Source: Bryobacteraceae bacterium (GTDB lineage: Bacteria; Acidobacteriota; Terriglobia; Bryobacterales; Bryobacteraceae). From it: a DNA stretch of 64,000 nucleotides. Of the stretch, positions 42,977 to 52,231 are shown piece after piece. The translations under genes and the position numbers were made by a program. The stretch is from the NCBI GenBank assembly GCA_030041495.1, contig JASHNT010000078.1:59975-123974 (forward strand). Direction: 5' to 3'. Numbering within the stretch: the first letter of the stretch is position 1; every line of letters starts with the position of its first letter. The notes under the pieces were generated by a model. It searched no databases and had not been told where the DNA came from. It worked only from the letters and a program-made list of their open reading frames with translations.

Positions 42977-44793
42977 TGCGCTGGTTCGTCTGGCTCTTCG
43001 CGGCGGCGGCCAGCTTTGCGGCGTCGTCGATTCCAGGCTTTCGGCTCCCCGATACGGTCGTTCCCCTCAGGTACAATGTCACGCTGTCGATCGATCCAAA
43101 CAAGGACGTTTTCGACGGCACGGTACTCGTCGCGGTGGACGTCGAGAAGCCCACTTCGACGATATGGTTGAATGCCAAGGATCTTGAGGTGAGGTCGGCG
43201 GCCGTGGCCGGAGCTCTCGGTCCATACCGCGAGGCTCGTGTGCGGAGCGTCAACAAAGAATTGATCGAGGTGAATATCGGCGCACCGGTCTCCGGCGCCT
43301 GGACGCTGCGGCTCGAATACCGCGCCCGGCTGGACGACAAAGCCGTGGTTGGCGCGTACCGGCGCAAGGTCGACGGCAATTGGTACATGTACACCACGTT
43401 CACTCCGATCGAAGCCCGGCGGGCGATCCCATGCTTCGATGAACCTCGCTTCAAAGCGCCCTGGCAGCTTTCGATCACGGTTCCGCAGGGGGAGTTCGCG
43501 TTTTCCAATGGTGCCGAGACATCCCGTAGCTCCTCGGCTGGCCAGACCACCTTCCAGTTCGCCGAGACGAAGCCGTTGCCCTCAGAACTCGTCGCCTTCG
43601 CTGTCGGACCGTTTGACGTCTATCAGGGCAAACCCGCCGGGCACGGCACGCCCATTCGCGCCATCACCCCCAAGGACGAAGCCGCGGAAGGGAAGGCCGC
43701 GGCAGACACCACCGTCGCCATTTTGCCGCGCCTCGAAGCATACACCGGCATGCCCTACGCCTTCGGCAAGCTTGACCATCTGGCGCTGGCCGACGCCGCT
43801 TTCGGCGCAGTCGAGAATCCCGGGCTGATCACCTACTTGGCTCGCGAGATGCTGATGCTGCCAGGTTCGGAGACGATTTCACGGACGCGCGCTCTGCATT
43901 TGCTGGAGGCGCATGAGCTTGGCCATCAGTGGTTCGGCGATCTGGTGACCCAGGCGACTTGGGCGGATACGTGGCTGAGCGAAGGCTTCGCCACTTGGAT
44001 TTCGGAAAAAATAATCGATCAGGAGGACAAGCCGGAGCGCACGCACCTCGGCTTGATCGAGGCGCGGGAGCGCATCATGGGAACCGATGCTTCCCGCCAC
44101 TCCCGGCCGGTTCGCGTGGAGCCGCACGACCGGGACGGCACGCGCGACATCTACAATCGGTTCATCTACAATAAGGGCGCATCGGTGCTGATGATGCTCG
44201 AAGCCTGGCTGGGCGAAGACAAATTTCGCGACGGGATTCGCGGGTATCTGAGGGATCACCAGTTCGGGAATGCGTCCACAGCAGATCTGGCCGCGGAGTT
44301 GAAGAAAGCAACGGGAACCGATCCAGCCGCCGTGATGCACGCATTTCTGGATGAAACCGGAGTACCGCGCGTCACCGTGCAAGTGGAGTGCACGGGTACG
44401 CCGCGCCTCCGGTTGCGCGAGACCGGCGCCACGGCCATCCCGGTTTGTTATCGCGGCATGGGCGTGAACCGCGCGTGCACGGTCATGAACGGCCCAACCG
44501 AAGAAATCGACTTACCCAAAAACTCGGGTTGCCCGTCATGGGTTGAACCGAATGCCGGCGGCACCGGTTATTTCCGCACGGCTTGGACCCCAATGCAGCT
44601 CACGGCGCTGTCTTTGAAGGACCTGACGCCGGCCGAGCGTCTCACCTTGGCCTTCGATCTTCGCGTGCTGCCGGCCGACAGAACGGTCACCCGCGCGGTG
44701 CTGACCAGGCTCGCGTCCGATCCCGAGCCCGAAGTTGCGCGTGCCGCTCAGGACACCCTGGAGCCGCCTAGCGGGCGTGGAAGTACGCGATAG
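42976..44793 (+). CDS. M1-family zinc metallopeptidase, short form
   Basis: 605 residues with a signal peptide (MRWFVWLFAAAASFAASS) so exported. Zinc motif HELGHQWFGDLVT with the third ligand Glu in WLSEGFATW 18 residues on, and exopeptidase GAMEN-type motif GAVENPGL. It lacks the large C-terminal domain of aminopeptidase N (about 850), so it resembles compact M1 enzymes. GTG start at 42976 overlaps the speA TAG. The end overlaps the convergent beta-propeller gene by 26 bases. Confidence 0.92.
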   Translation: MRWFVWLFAAAASFAASSIPGFRLPDTVVPLRYNVTLSIDPNKDVFDGTVLVAVDVEKPTSTIWLNAKDLEVRSAAVAGALGPYREARVRSVNKELIEVNIGAPVSGAWTLRLEYRARLDDKAVVGAYRRKVDGNWYMYTTFTPIEARRAIPCFDEPRFKAPWQLSITVPQGEFAFSNGAETSRSSSAGQTTFQFAETKPLPSELVAFAVGPFDVYQGKPAGHGTPIRAITPKDEAAEGKAAADTTVAILPRLEAYTGMPYAFGKLDHLALADAAFGAVENPGLITYLAREMLMLPGSETISRTRALHLLEAHELGHQWFGDLVTQATWADTWLSEGFATWISEKIIDQEDKPERTHLGLIEARERIMGTDASRHSRPVRVEPHDRDGTRDIYNRFIYNKGASVLMMLEAWLGEDKFRDGIRGYLRDHQFGNASTADLAAELKKATGTDPAAVMHAFLDETGVPRVTVQVECTGTPRLRLRETGATAIPVCYRGMGVNRACTVMNGPTEEIDLPKNSGCPSWVEPNAGGTGYFRTAWTPMQLTALSLKDLTPAERLTLAFDLRVLPADRTVTRAVLTRLASDPEPEVARAAQDTLEPPSGRGSTR

Positions 44794-45784
44794 CGCCCGC
44801 CGGACCGACGGCCCAGCCCGCGGAACCGATGAAGCCCATCGCGTTGTACGCGGCTTTGTCAAATGGCTTCCAGGTTTGGCCGTCGTCGACCGAAATGTCT
44901 GAGCCGGTCGGGCCAGTCGCGATCCACGTCTTGCTTTCATCGAGATACACAATGTCGGAACGATAACCTCCGGGCGTGGTCTTGGGAACGCTCCAGGATT
45001 TACCGCTGTCGCTGGTAACAGCGATCGCGCCCGCCGCGTCCGCCGTTTTCGTGAAATCGCCGCCGACGGCCACTCCGTGCGTGCCACGGGTGAAAGCCAA
45101 CGAGAAAATCCCCGCGTTTTCTGAATCGTGCCGCAGGGGAGTCTTGACCACGGTCCAGCTCTTGCCGCCGTCGTCGGAGTGAAACACGCGAGCTCCGGTT
45201 GGCCCTCCGGTGCCGAACCAAGCCTCGCGGGCTCCGCGCACAAACAAGCTGGAATTGCTGGCCGCAAACGCGCCCTCTTCCTTCAGCGCCTGCGGACCCT
45301 TTGGCTGCTCCGTCCAGGTGACGCCGTCGTCCGTGGTCCAAATGATGAAGCGGCCGTTTACCGGATCGCCCAGCAGGATGCCGTGCTGCGGGTCCCACAT
45401 GTGGATCGCGTCCCAGAATCCGTTCGCAGCGGAATTGACCATGACCAGGTCCCAGTTCACTCCGCCGTCGTTGGTGCGATAGAGCCTCGACAGTGGCCCT
45501 TTGCCCGAACTGAGCAGATACGCCGATTTATCCGAGAACGCGTGGATGGCGCGGAAGTCGGCGTCCGCCGAGCCGGTAACCACGCCGACGCTCCAGCTCG
45601 CGCCTCCATCGGTGGTCCGGAGGAATGTTCCCTTGGCTCCGCCCGCCCAGGCCACCATCGGACTGACCGCGCTGATGCCGCGCAAATCCACCTTTGTATT
45701 GCTCTGCTGCAGCGCCCACGATTGTCCGTAGACCCGTCCTGCGGCCACGAAAACACACAGCACGAAAAGGAGCCGGAGGCTCAT
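44768..45784 (-). CDS. Exported BNR/Ycf48-like beta-propeller protein
   Basis: 338 residues from ATG 45784 with a signal peptide (LRLLFVLCVFVAAGRVYGQ). Repeated S-x-DGG-x-SW/TW motifs (TTDGGASWSVG, TNDGGVNWDLV, TDDGVTWTEQ, SDDGGKSWTVV, TSDSGKSWSVP, SVDDGQTWKPF) mark Asp-box blades. The family includes Ycf48/HCF136 assembly factors and sialidase-like proteins; the function here is not visible. It overlaps the AhpD-like gene by 4 bases (ATGA), so they are coupled. Confidence 0.85.
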   Translation of the reverse strand: MSLRLLFVLCVFVAAGRVYGQSWALQQSNTKVDLRGISAVSPMVAWAGGAKGTFLRTTDGGASWSVGVVTGSADADFRAIHAFSDKSAYLLSSGKGPLSRLYRTNDGGVNWDLVMVNSAANGFWDAIHMWDPQHGILLGDPVNGRFIIWTTDDGVTWTEQPKGPQALKEEGAFAASNSSLFVRGAREAWFGTGGPTGARVFHSDDGGKSWTVVKTPLRHDSENAGIFSLAFTRGTHGVAVGGDFTKTADAAGAIAVTSDSGKSWSVPKTTPGGYRSDIVYLDESKTWIATGPTGSDISVDDGQTWKPFDKAAYNAMGFIGSAGWAVGPAGAIAYFHAR

Positions 45785-46179
45785 CGTGGGAGGAAGCGGG
45801 CGTCGATCTCGACCTGATAACCGCTGGCCAGTCGATTGCTCTCGTTGGCCATCCCGACCACGGCCATCAACTCCGCGAACTGCGCGTCGGTCATGCCGGC
45901 TTGGCGCGCCCCAGCGGTGTGCGAGGCGATGCAATAGCCGCACTGGTTGCTGGCGCTGACAGCCAGGTACACCATCTCCTTAGTCAAAGCATCCAGCGCG
46001 CCGGGTTGCATCACCTGCTTGATCGATTCCCAAGTCCGCTTGAGCGTGAGGGGATCGTGCGCCAGGGCTTTCCAGAAATTGTTGACGTAGTCGGTCTGAC
46101 GCGTGGCCATGATGTCCTCATAGACGGCGCGCACCTCCGGCGTCGCGTCCTGGTATTCGACTAAGCCTAACGTGGCCAT
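45781..46179 (-). CDS. Carboxymuconolactone decarboxylase/AhpD-like protein
   Basis: 132 residues, all-alpha. The CxxC redox pair and proton relay are present: NQCGYCIASHTAGARQAG. The AhpD family uses such Cys pairs with Glu and His to reduce alkylperoxidase partners. Cytosolic. It lies 4 bases after the upstream hypothetical gene and overlaps the beta-propeller gene, so it is a middle gene of a small minus operon. Confidence 0.9.
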   Translation of the reverse strand: MATLGLVEYQDATPEVRAVYEDIMATRQTDYVNNFWKALAHDPLTLKRTWESIKQVMQPGALDALTKEMVYLAVSASNQCGYCIASHTAGARQAGMTDAQFAELMAVVGMANESNRLASGYQVEIDARFLPR

Positions 46180-46183
46180 GAGA

Positions 46184-46687
46184 TCAATTGCGATTCGCGG
46201 CCGGTTCCATGCGCCCCGCCAGAGGCTTCACCACCGAGCCTCCGCACACGCCGACGCCGGTGTTGAGCAGCGCCGACAAAAAATTCGAAAGCACTGCGTA
46301 AATGGTCTGCTCCGTTACCTGAGCGCGGTTGGGAAGGCGGAAATTGGGCGACAGCTCCTTGTTGATTTGAACTCGCACGGCGTTAGGAAGAGCGCGCCCG
46401 CTCCGGTCCCGCTGATTCGCCACCGTGATGGGCGTTTGCAGCACCGCGCCACTCATCCCGTCAACGTAGAAGTGGCAACGGGAAAACCAGCCTTGATTGC
46501 CGGTATCGGTAGCATCGAATAGAAGCAGCGGAAGCTGCCGGTCTTCGGCGGCCAAATCCAGAACCATGCGCCGCGGCTCGTCCGCCAGCTTGAACGAGAA
46601 CCCGGCTTGCCGCGCAACGTTCTCAATCGACTCAGTCTCCAGCTCCAGCAATAGCAGCTTGTGCCGGCCCGCCTGTAAAACCTGCAT
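46184..46687 (-). CDS. Hypothetical protein
   Basis: About 167 residues from ATG 46687 (MQVLQAGRHKLLLLELETES). Mixed alpha/beta, one Cys in GWFSRCHFYVDG, and a hydrophobic C-terminal half VSNFLSALLNTGVGVCGGSV. Family not recognised. The frame continues upstream to 46807, but this would overlap the divergent lipoprotein gene, so the shorter start is preferred. First gene of the operon ending in the AhpD-like and beta-propeller genes. Confidence 0.55.
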   Translation of the reverse strand: MQVLQAGRHKLLLLELETESIENVARQAGFSFKLADEPRRMVLDLAAEDRQLPLLLFDATDTGNQGWFSRCHFYVDGMSGAVLQTPITVANQRDRSGRALPNAVRVQINKELSPNFRLPNRAQVTEQTIYAVLSNFLSALLNTGVGVCGGSVVKPLAGRMEPAANRN

Positions 46688-46775
46688 TCGTTGCCATTCT
46701 AGCAGGCGCTTCCCCGCAACGTTTTGGCACATTGGTCCGCCCCGCTGGCTGTTATGACGGCCGTTATCATGGGAA

Positions 46776-47123
46776 GTGGTGATAAGGAAGATTTTGCTGG
46801 CGGCCATGCTGCTGTTTCTAGCCGGCTGCGTGCATCCCGGCGATGACGGAGTGCAGGTGATCGTGGGCGCGAAGCTCGATCCAGGAGCGGGGCGCGCACC
46901 GGTGGAATATTCGGTGGTGGTGGTGGCGGACGGGAAATTTCAAGCGGTCGGCCCGCAGGCCTCCACGCCTGTGCCTATTGAAGCCAAGAAGACCAACGGG
47001 CTGGGGATGACCATCGAACCGATTCCCGGCGGCAATCCGATCGAGGCTGGCCTTCCCGCCAATTTTGTACTGAAGGGCGCGCACCAACGCACCATGCGCG
47101 CCGGGGTGTGGGTATCCCGATAA
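46776..47123 (+). CDS. Small lipoprotein
   Basis: 115 residues. A short hydrophobic leader ends with a lipobox LAGC (MLLFLAGC, Cys about residue 18), so a mature lipid-anchored protein is expected. The rest is beta-like (VQVIVGAKLDPGAG, VVVVADGKFQAVGP) and resembles the N-terminal composite strand region of amidohydrolases but lacks their metal-binding residues, so an enzyme is unlikely. GTG start. It precedes the methyltransferase by 3 bases. Confidence 0.75.
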   Translation: MVIRKILLAAMLLFLAGCVHPGDDGVQVIVGAKLDPGAGRAPVEYSVVVVADGKFQAVGPQASTPVPIEAKKTNGLGMTIEPIPGGNPIEAGLPANFVLKGAHQRTMRAGVWVSR

Positions 47124-47126
47124 ACC

Positions 47127-48563
47127 GTGAACCAGAACGCCCCCGAGGACGCTCAATCCCTGTCCGTCAAACGCGCGCAGGTGGAGTTTCACAACTTCGC
47201 TTCGCTCGGCCAGCCGGAGCGGAATCTCCGGATCTACGCCGAAGAAAATCGCCGCCGCTTAGGCGTCATCCGGGCACATCACGCTTTCATCGGTGAGATG
47301 ACTCCGTTCCTGGAAATCGGGGCCAACGCCGGGCATACCAGTTACATGCTGGCCAATGAATTCGGCGCAAGCGGCTTCGCCCTGGATATATCCGCGGATT
47401 CCCTGCGCCACGGACGCGCGCTGATGGACGCCTGGAATCTGAAGCGCGAGCCAGTGCGGCTGGCGGGCGACGCTGTCAACCTGCCGTTCGCCGACGGAAG
47501 TCTACGCTTCGTGTGTGCCTTCCAGGTGCTGAGCCAGTTCATGGACATGGACAGCGTGTTTCGCGAAGTGAACCGCGTTTTGCAACCGGGCGGAGTGTTT
47601 TTATTCGGTGAAGAACCCCTGCGGCGCAAGCTGTCGCTGAAGCTGTACCGCTGCCCCTACCGCGAATCGATGACGCCGTGGGAGCGGAGGCTGTTCGATT
47701 GGGGGTTGCTGGGATTTGTGGTGCGCGATGTGATTGGCGCGGATCAGGAGGAAAGCTTCGGCATTCGCCAGAATCACGGCTCCTATCTGGAGGATTGGCA
47801 CGCGCTGGCCAAGCGGCATTTCGCCGAGCACGAATTCGACGTTTTCGTTCCCGGACGCGGCTGGGCGGAGAGGGCGGTGAAACGAGCCGCCGTTTTTGTG
47901 GATCCACACCGCTCGGAATGGCACGCGGCGCACTGGCTGGGAGGTACGCTCGCCGCAGTTTGCAGAACAGCCGGCGCGCAGCCCGTAGCCCGGCCTTTCG
48001 ATCCGTTCGAGGAGTTCCTGCGTTGCCCGGATTGCCACGGAACAATGACGCGGGAGCCCGACGCAACGCTCGCCTGCACCAGTTGCGCGTATCGGGCGCC
48101 GTTCGAAGAGCAGGTCTACAATCTGCTGCCTTCAGCCGAACGCCAGGAGCTTTATCCCGGACGCCGCGAGGATATTGTCGATTTCTCGCTACCGGGTCAC
48201 GAACGGCAGTTGCTCGAAGGCTGGTACGAAGTCGAAGGAGTTTTCGGAAACAAGTACCGCTGGATGGGTGCTTCGGCATCTGCCAAACTGCGCCGCATGA
48301 AATCCGGGCCGCAGAAGCTGCGCATCCGCGGCTTCGCTGTGCCGCAGGGTCTCCCGGGCGAAGTGACGGTCACTGTCAATGGCTCTCACGCGGGGCATTG
48401 GAAATTGCACCGGCAGGGATTGTTCATCCTCGAAGCGGACGTGCCCGAAGCCTGCGATTATCAGGTCCGGATGGACGCCGCGCCGCAATGGAGAGTCCCG
48501 GAGGATGATCGCGTTTTCACGGTCAATATCAGCATGATCCGTCTGGTAGATTCGGGCGCTTGA
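47127..48563 (+). CDS. SAM-dependent methyltransferase with internal zinc ribbon and C-terminal beta domain
   Basis: 478 residues. Class I methyltransferase (about 45-180): FLEIGANAGHTSYML, an acidic strand GFALDISADS, DAVNLPFADGSLRFVCA and LQPGGVFLFGEE. At about 295-335 lies a Trm112/YcaR-like zinc ribbon (RCPDCHGTM ... ACTSCAYRAPF ... VYNLLP). The last about 110 residues are beta-rich (IRGFAVPQGLPGEVTVTVNG). Methyl-acceptor unknown. GTG start at 47127; 3 bases behind the lipoprotein gene. Confidence 0.85.
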   Translation: MNQNAPEDAQSLSVKRAQVEFHNFASLGQPERNLRIYAEENRRRLGVIRAHHAFIGEMTPFLEIGANAGHTSYMLANEFGASGFALDISADSLRHGRALMDAWNLKREPVRLAGDAVNLPFADGSLRFVCAFQVLSQFMDMDSVFREVNRVLQPGGVFLFGEEPLRRKLSLKLYRCPYRESMTPWERRLFDWGLLGFVVRDVIGADQEESFGIRQNHGSYLEDWHALAKRHFAEHEFDVFVPGRGWAERAVKRAAVFVDPHRSEWHAAHWLGGTLAAVCRTAGAQPVARPFDPFEEFLRCPDCHGTMTREPDATLACTSCAYRAPFEEQVYNLLPSAERQELYPGRREDIVDFSLPGHERQLLEGWYEVEGVFGNKYRWMGASASAKLRRMKSGPQKLRIRGFAVPQGLPGEVTVTVNGSHAGHWKLHRQGLFILEADVPEACDYQVRMDAAPQWRVPEDDRVFTVNISMIRLVDSGA

Positions 48564-48614
48564 CGCAGCCCGCAACGGAGGACGGCGCAAGCTGCGCTAC
48601 GATGAAGTTTTCCC

Positions 48615-50276
48615 ATGAAACTTCAGAGTTACACCATCACCCAAGGACGGGATCGAGCCCCGGCTCGCGCGATGCTCAAGGCGATCGGCTTCAGCGACGC
48701 GGACTTGAAAAAGCCGATTATCGGCGTGGCCAACACTTGGATCGAGACCATGCCGTGCAACTACAACCTGCGCGAGCTCGCCAAGCACGTCAAAGACGGC
48801 ATTCGCGAGGCCGGCGGCACTCCCATGGAGTTCAACACCATCGCCATCAGCGACGGCGTCACCATGGGCACGGAGGGCATGAAGGCCTCGCTGGTCAGCC
48901 GCGACCTGATTGCGGATTCCATCGAGCTGGTCGGCCGCGGCCACATGTTCGACGGCATCGTGGCGCTGGTGGCCTGCGACAAAACCATCCCCGGAGCCGC
49001 GATGGCTCTGCTGCGTCTGAACGTGCCAGGAGTGGTCCTGTACGGAGGCTCAATCCTGCCCGGTCATTACAAGGATCGCGATCTCACCATTCAGGATGTC
49101 TTTGAAGCGGTCGGCTCACGCGCGGCGAACAAGATCAGCGAAGAGGAATTTCAAGCCATCGAAAACCTCGCGTGCCCCGGAGCGGGCGCGTGCGGAGGCC
49201 AGTACACGGCCAACACCATGGCGACGGTGATGGAGATGATCGGACTCTCACCGATGAATTCCGCGGCCGTGCCGCAAGTGGATGTGCGCAAGAATCAGGT
49301 GGCGTTTCGTACTGGTCAAGTTGTCATGGACGCGGTGAAGGCGGAGCGCCGCCCGCGCGATATCGCCACGCGGCAGGCTTTCGAGAACGCGATCGCCGCG
49401 GTCGCGGCAACCGGAGGTTCGACCAATGCAGTGCTGCATTTGTTAGCTCTCGCACATGAAGCCGGCGTCGCGCTCTCTATCGACGATTTCCAAACTATCA
49501 GCGCACGCACTCCGCTATTCGTGGATCTGAAGCCGGCCGGCAAATTCGTTGCGGCCGATGTCGATAAGGCCGGCGGCTGGGGCGTGGTCGCGCAAAGATT
49601 GGCCGAAGGCGGATACGCGCATCGCGACGCGGTCACCGTCACTGGCCGCACCTTCGCCGAAGAAGCCGCCGACGCCAAGGAGACTCCTGGCCAGCCGGTG
49701 ATTCACCCGCTCTCCAAGCCGATCAAAGCCACCGGAGGCCTGGTGATCCTGAAGGGCAACCTCGCGCCCGAGGGCGGAGTCATCAAGGTCACCGGCATCG
49801 AGCGCAAGAGCCAGCGCGGTCCGGCTCGCGTGTTCGATTCGGAAGAAGCCGCGATGAGCGCGGTCACCGGCGGCGAGATCAAGGTCGGCGATATCGTTGT
49901 GATCCGCTACGAAGGCCCGCGCGGAGGACCTGGCATGCGCGAAATGCTCGGCGTCACTAGCGCGATTGTCGGTGCGGGGCTCTCTGAAAGCGTGGCTCTG
50001 CTGACCGACGGCCGTTTCAGCGGAGCGACCCGAGGATTTATGGTGGGGCACGTGGCTCCGGAAGCGGCTGTCGGCGGGACCATCGCTGTGGTGAAAGAGG
50101 GCGACCCGATTCTGCTCGACATCGAGAACCGGAAAATCGAGCTGGAAGTCCCGGCCGAAGAGCTCGCTGCGAGGAAAAGCGGCTGGAAGCCGCCCGCGCT
50201 GAAGTACACTTCGGGAGTTTTCCGAAAATACGTGAACGCCGTAGGGTCGGCCGCGCAAGGCGCAGTGACTTGCTGA
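48615..50276 (+). CDS. ilvD: Dihydroxy-acid dehydratase
   Basis: Third step of branched-chain amino acid synthesis. 553 residues. Cluster ligand cysteines are seen in [20 protein letters not shown] and [21 protein letters not shown]; the C-terminal catalytic segment is [21 protein letters not shown]. Length is normal (about 550-615). Monocistronic here; no ilvB/N/C nearby. A stem-loop 89 bases after its stop may end the transcript. Confidence 0.97.
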   Translation: MKLQSYTITQGRDRAPARAMLKAIGFSDADLKKPIIGVANTWIETMPCNYNLRELAKHVKDGIREAGGTPMEFNTIAISDGVTMGTEGMKASLVSRDLIADSIELVGRGHMFDGIVALVACDKTIPGAAMALLRLNVPGVVLYGGSILPGHYKDRDLTIQDVFEAVGSRAANKISEEEFQAIENLACPGAGACGGQYTANTMATVMEMIGLSPMNSAAVPQVDVRKNQVAFRTGQVVMDAVKAERRPRDIATRQAFENAIAAVAATGGSTNAVLHLLALAHEAGVALSIDDFQTISARTPLFVDLKPAGKFVAADVDKAGGWGVVAQRLAEGGYAHRDAVTVTGRTFAEEAADAKETPGQPVIHPLSKPIKATGGLVILKGNLAPEGGVIKVTGIERKSQRGPARVFDSEEAAMSAVTGGEIKVGDIVVIRYEGPRGGPGMREMLGVTSAIVGAGLSESVALLTDGRFSGATRGFMVGHVAPEAAVGGTIAVVKEGDPILLDIENRKIELEVPAEELAARKSGWKPPALKYTSGVFRKYVNAVGSAAQGAVTC

Positions 50277-50364
50277 AGCGCAGTCACTTGTTCGTGTGAG
50301 AACTTTTCTCCCGCCGCGCCACTAACATGGCAAATCCAAGAATGTCCTCCGAACCGTGGACTAG

Positions 50365-50422
50365 GGCGTTCCTTCCAGGTCGCTTCCGCATGCAGGTGCG
50401 ATCTGGCTGGAACGCCTTTCTT
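50365..50422 (+). terminator. Stem-loop with U-rich tail after ilvD
   Basis: GGCGTTCC (50365-50372) pairs exactly with GGAACGCC (50409-50416). Inside lie a 2x2 internal loop, CCAG/CTGG and TCGC/GCGA with a loop of about 14 bases. TTTCTT follows immediately. It fits a rho-independent terminator for ilvD or for a short RNA in the gap before lpxD. Confidence 0.6.
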
Positions 50423-50447
50423 AATGAGCCTGCCTTTCTTAATGAGC
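50414..50447 (+). repeat. Two tandem copies of a 16-bp sequence
   Basis: GCCTTTCTTAATGAGC at 50414-50429 and 50432-50447, period 18 bases, overlapping the 3' arm of the hairpin above and running towards lpxD. A third partial echo (ACTTTCTTCG) follows. No function is evident. Confidence 0.6.
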
Positions 50448-50493
50448 GCGACTTTCTTCGTTTCCCTTCCGCGAAATAGCGTACCTTTAGGGA

Positions 50494-51486
50494 ATGCGAG
50501 TACGTGAGCTCGGGGCGTGGCTCAACGCCACGTGGGAAGGCGATGGCGACTGCGAGATTCACGGCGTTGCCTCGCTCGAAGATGCCCAACCAGAAGAGGT
50601 TTCCTTCGTTACGGGTGGCCGCGGAGCAAAGGCCGCCGAGACCTCCCAAGCCGGATGCCTCCTAGCCCGCCCGGACTTCCCTAATCCAACTGCCCGTACT
50701 CTTATCCGCGTGGCCGACCCCCGCGCGGCCATCGCCCGGATCATTCCTCTGTTCCAACCTCCCGCCCAACCGCAGGCCGGCATTCATCCCTCGGCCGCCA
50801 TCGCCCCCAGCGCGGCGGTCCATCCCACAGCGTACATCGGGCCATTTGTGACGATCGGCGCAGGATCGGAGATTGGCGCAGGCTCCTCCATCGGCCCCGG
50901 CTGCTCCATCGGCGAAAAGGTCCGCATCGGCGAAAACTGCACCTTGCATCCTCGTGTCACTATCTACGGCCAGGTCAGCATCGGCAGCCACGTCATCCTG
51001 CACTCGGGCTGCGTGATCGGCGCGGACGGCTTCGGTTTCGTCTTCACCGGCGCGGCTTACGAAAAATTTCCGCAAATCGGGCGGGTGGAGATTGGCGATC
51101 GAGTCGAAGCCGGTGCGAATTCCTGCGTGGACCGAGCGGCGCTGGGCGTGACTTCGATCGGTGAAGGCACCAAGCTCGACAACATGGTGCACGTAGGTCA
51201 TAACTGCCGCATCGGCCGTCATGTGGTGGTGGCGGCGCAGACGGGATTTTCCGGCGGCGTGATCGTCGAAGATTATGCGGTGATCGGAGGCCAGGTCGGT
51301 ATCGGAGACAAAGTGCGCATCGAATCCCGAGCGGTAATCGGCTCCGGCGCAGGCATTCTGACGTCGAAGATCGTGCGCGCGGGACAAGTCGTCTGGGGTA
51401 CGCCGGCGCGGCCCCTTAAGGAGTATCTGGCGCAGCTCGCCGTCGTGTCGCGCCTCGCGAAAAAGAAATCAAACGGATCTCCCTGA
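50494..51486 (+). CDS. lpxD: UDP-3-O-acylglucosamine N-acyltransferase LpxD
   Basis: Third step of lipid A synthesis; shows the cell makes LPS. 330 residues. An N-terminal UDP-binding domain (about 1-95) precedes a left-handed beta helix of hexapeptide repeats (IGPGCSIGEKVRIGENCTLHP, about 128-148). The catalytic His is in MVHVGHNCRIG (about residue 235). ATG is preceded by AGGGA. It stands alone rather than with lpxA/fabZ/bamA. Its end overlaps the convergent VapC gene by 18 bases. Confidence 0.97.
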   Translation: MRVRELGAWLNATWEGDGDCEIHGVASLEDAQPEEVSFVTGGRGAKAAETSQAGCLLARPDFPNPTARTLIRVADPRAAIARIIPLFQPPAQPQAGIHPSAAIAPSAAVHPTAYIGPFVTIGAGSEIGAGSSIGPGCSIGEKVRIGENCTLHPRVTIYGQVSIGSHVILHSGCVIGADGFGFVFTGAAYEKFPQIGRVEIGDRVEAGANSCVDRAALGVTSIGEGTKLDNMVHVGHNCRIGRHVVVAAQTGFSGGVIVEDYAVIGGQVGIGDKVRIESRAVIGSGAGILTSKIVRAGQVVWGTPARPLKEYLAQLAVVSRLAKKKSNGSP

Positions 51487-51894
51487 CAAGCCAAAATAGG
51501 TAGCGGCAGCGAGCATGTGTCGGTCATTGGTCCAAACCTCGCGCTCCCCCGCTTCCTGGGCCGTAGTGAGGTGCAGGGCGGCGGCAGTCCGGATGAAGAG
51601 GTCTTGTGGAGCGGACAGCATCAGTGCGCCGGTCCTCCGCGGCAGTCCTCCGGTGACCGGTATGAGATTCCACAGCCCGTCTGCACAATGAGCGGAGAAC
51701 AGAGAAGCCAGGTCGCCAGCGTTGGTGCGTGAACACGAGCTCTCTCTTATCCGGCGATGAAGCACCGCATGAAACTCGGCCACTGCCCACAGCGATGAGT
51801 AGATCGCGTCCGAATTCCGGACAAGATCGCGGATGCGGGAGGACTCGGGCTCGTTGAAGTAGAACTTCGCTATATAGGACGTGTCGAAGTACAA
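51469..51894 (-). CDS. PIN-domain (VapC-like) toxin with one active-site Asp replaced
   Basis: 141 residues. PIN-domain acidic residues: first Asp in MYFDTSY (residue 4), Glu in VAEFHAV, last Asp in WTNDRH. The third, normally Asp in the LDALHLA motif, is replaced by Ala: RTAAALHLTT. GAC to GCC would explain this change. VapC toxins are Mg-dependent RNases and loss of one ligand often inactivates, so the enzyme may be dead or altered. TTG start at 51894, 2 bases after the antitoxin stop. Confidence 0.85.
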   Translation of the reverse strand: MYFDTSYIAKFYFNEPESSRIRDLVRNSDAIYSSLWAVAEFHAVLHRRIRESSCSRTNAGDLASLFSAHCADGLWNLIPVTGGLPRRTGALMLSAPQDLFIRTAAALHLTTAQEAGEREVWTNDRHMLAAATYFGLSGRSV

Positions 51895-51896
51895 GG

Positions 51897-52145
51897 CTAT
51901 CGGCCTCGATCAGCCTCTATGATCGTGGTGCTGTCGTCAACGCGCGGTGCGCCGTCCCAGATTCTCTGCATGGACGCGAAGATCCGCGCCTTCTTTGCTG
52001 CAGCCATGCGCCGCGGGGAGGCCACCGGCCGCAACTCCGCAACCGGTTCGCCGCGCCTCTCGATCACGATTACTCCGCCCTCGGCTGCCTCACGCACCAA
52101 CTTCGACGTGTTGATATGCAGCTCGCGGACAGATGTCTTTCGCAT
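51897..52145 (-). CDS. Phd/YefM/VapB-like antitoxin
   Basis: 82 residues from ATG 52145. The N-terminus MRKTSVRELHINTSKLVREA and VIVIERRGEPVAELRPV match the Phd/YefM DNA-binding domain; the C-terminal half is charged and would wrap the PIN toxin. The longer frame from 52325 adds an unlikely Arg-rich leader. It is the usual first gene of a toxin-antitoxin pair. Confidence 0.85.
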   Translation of the reverse strand: MRKTSVRELHINTSKLVREAAEGGVIVIERRGEPVAELRPVASPRRMAAAKKARIFASMQRIWDGAPRVDDSTTIIEADRGR

Positions 52146-52231
52146 TATGCTACGTCGTAGCACTGTGGCGCGTGAGAGACCTTCCTTAATAGACCGCAGA
52201 CCCACTTCCCCGACGGCGCGCTCCACTGATG

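Noticed and set aside
50284..50649. 121-codon minus-strand frame between ilvD and lpxD
   Set aside because: It crosses the terminator hairpin and the lpxD start, and its repeated SLRKAGSLRKA segment only reflects the 16-bp tandem copies.
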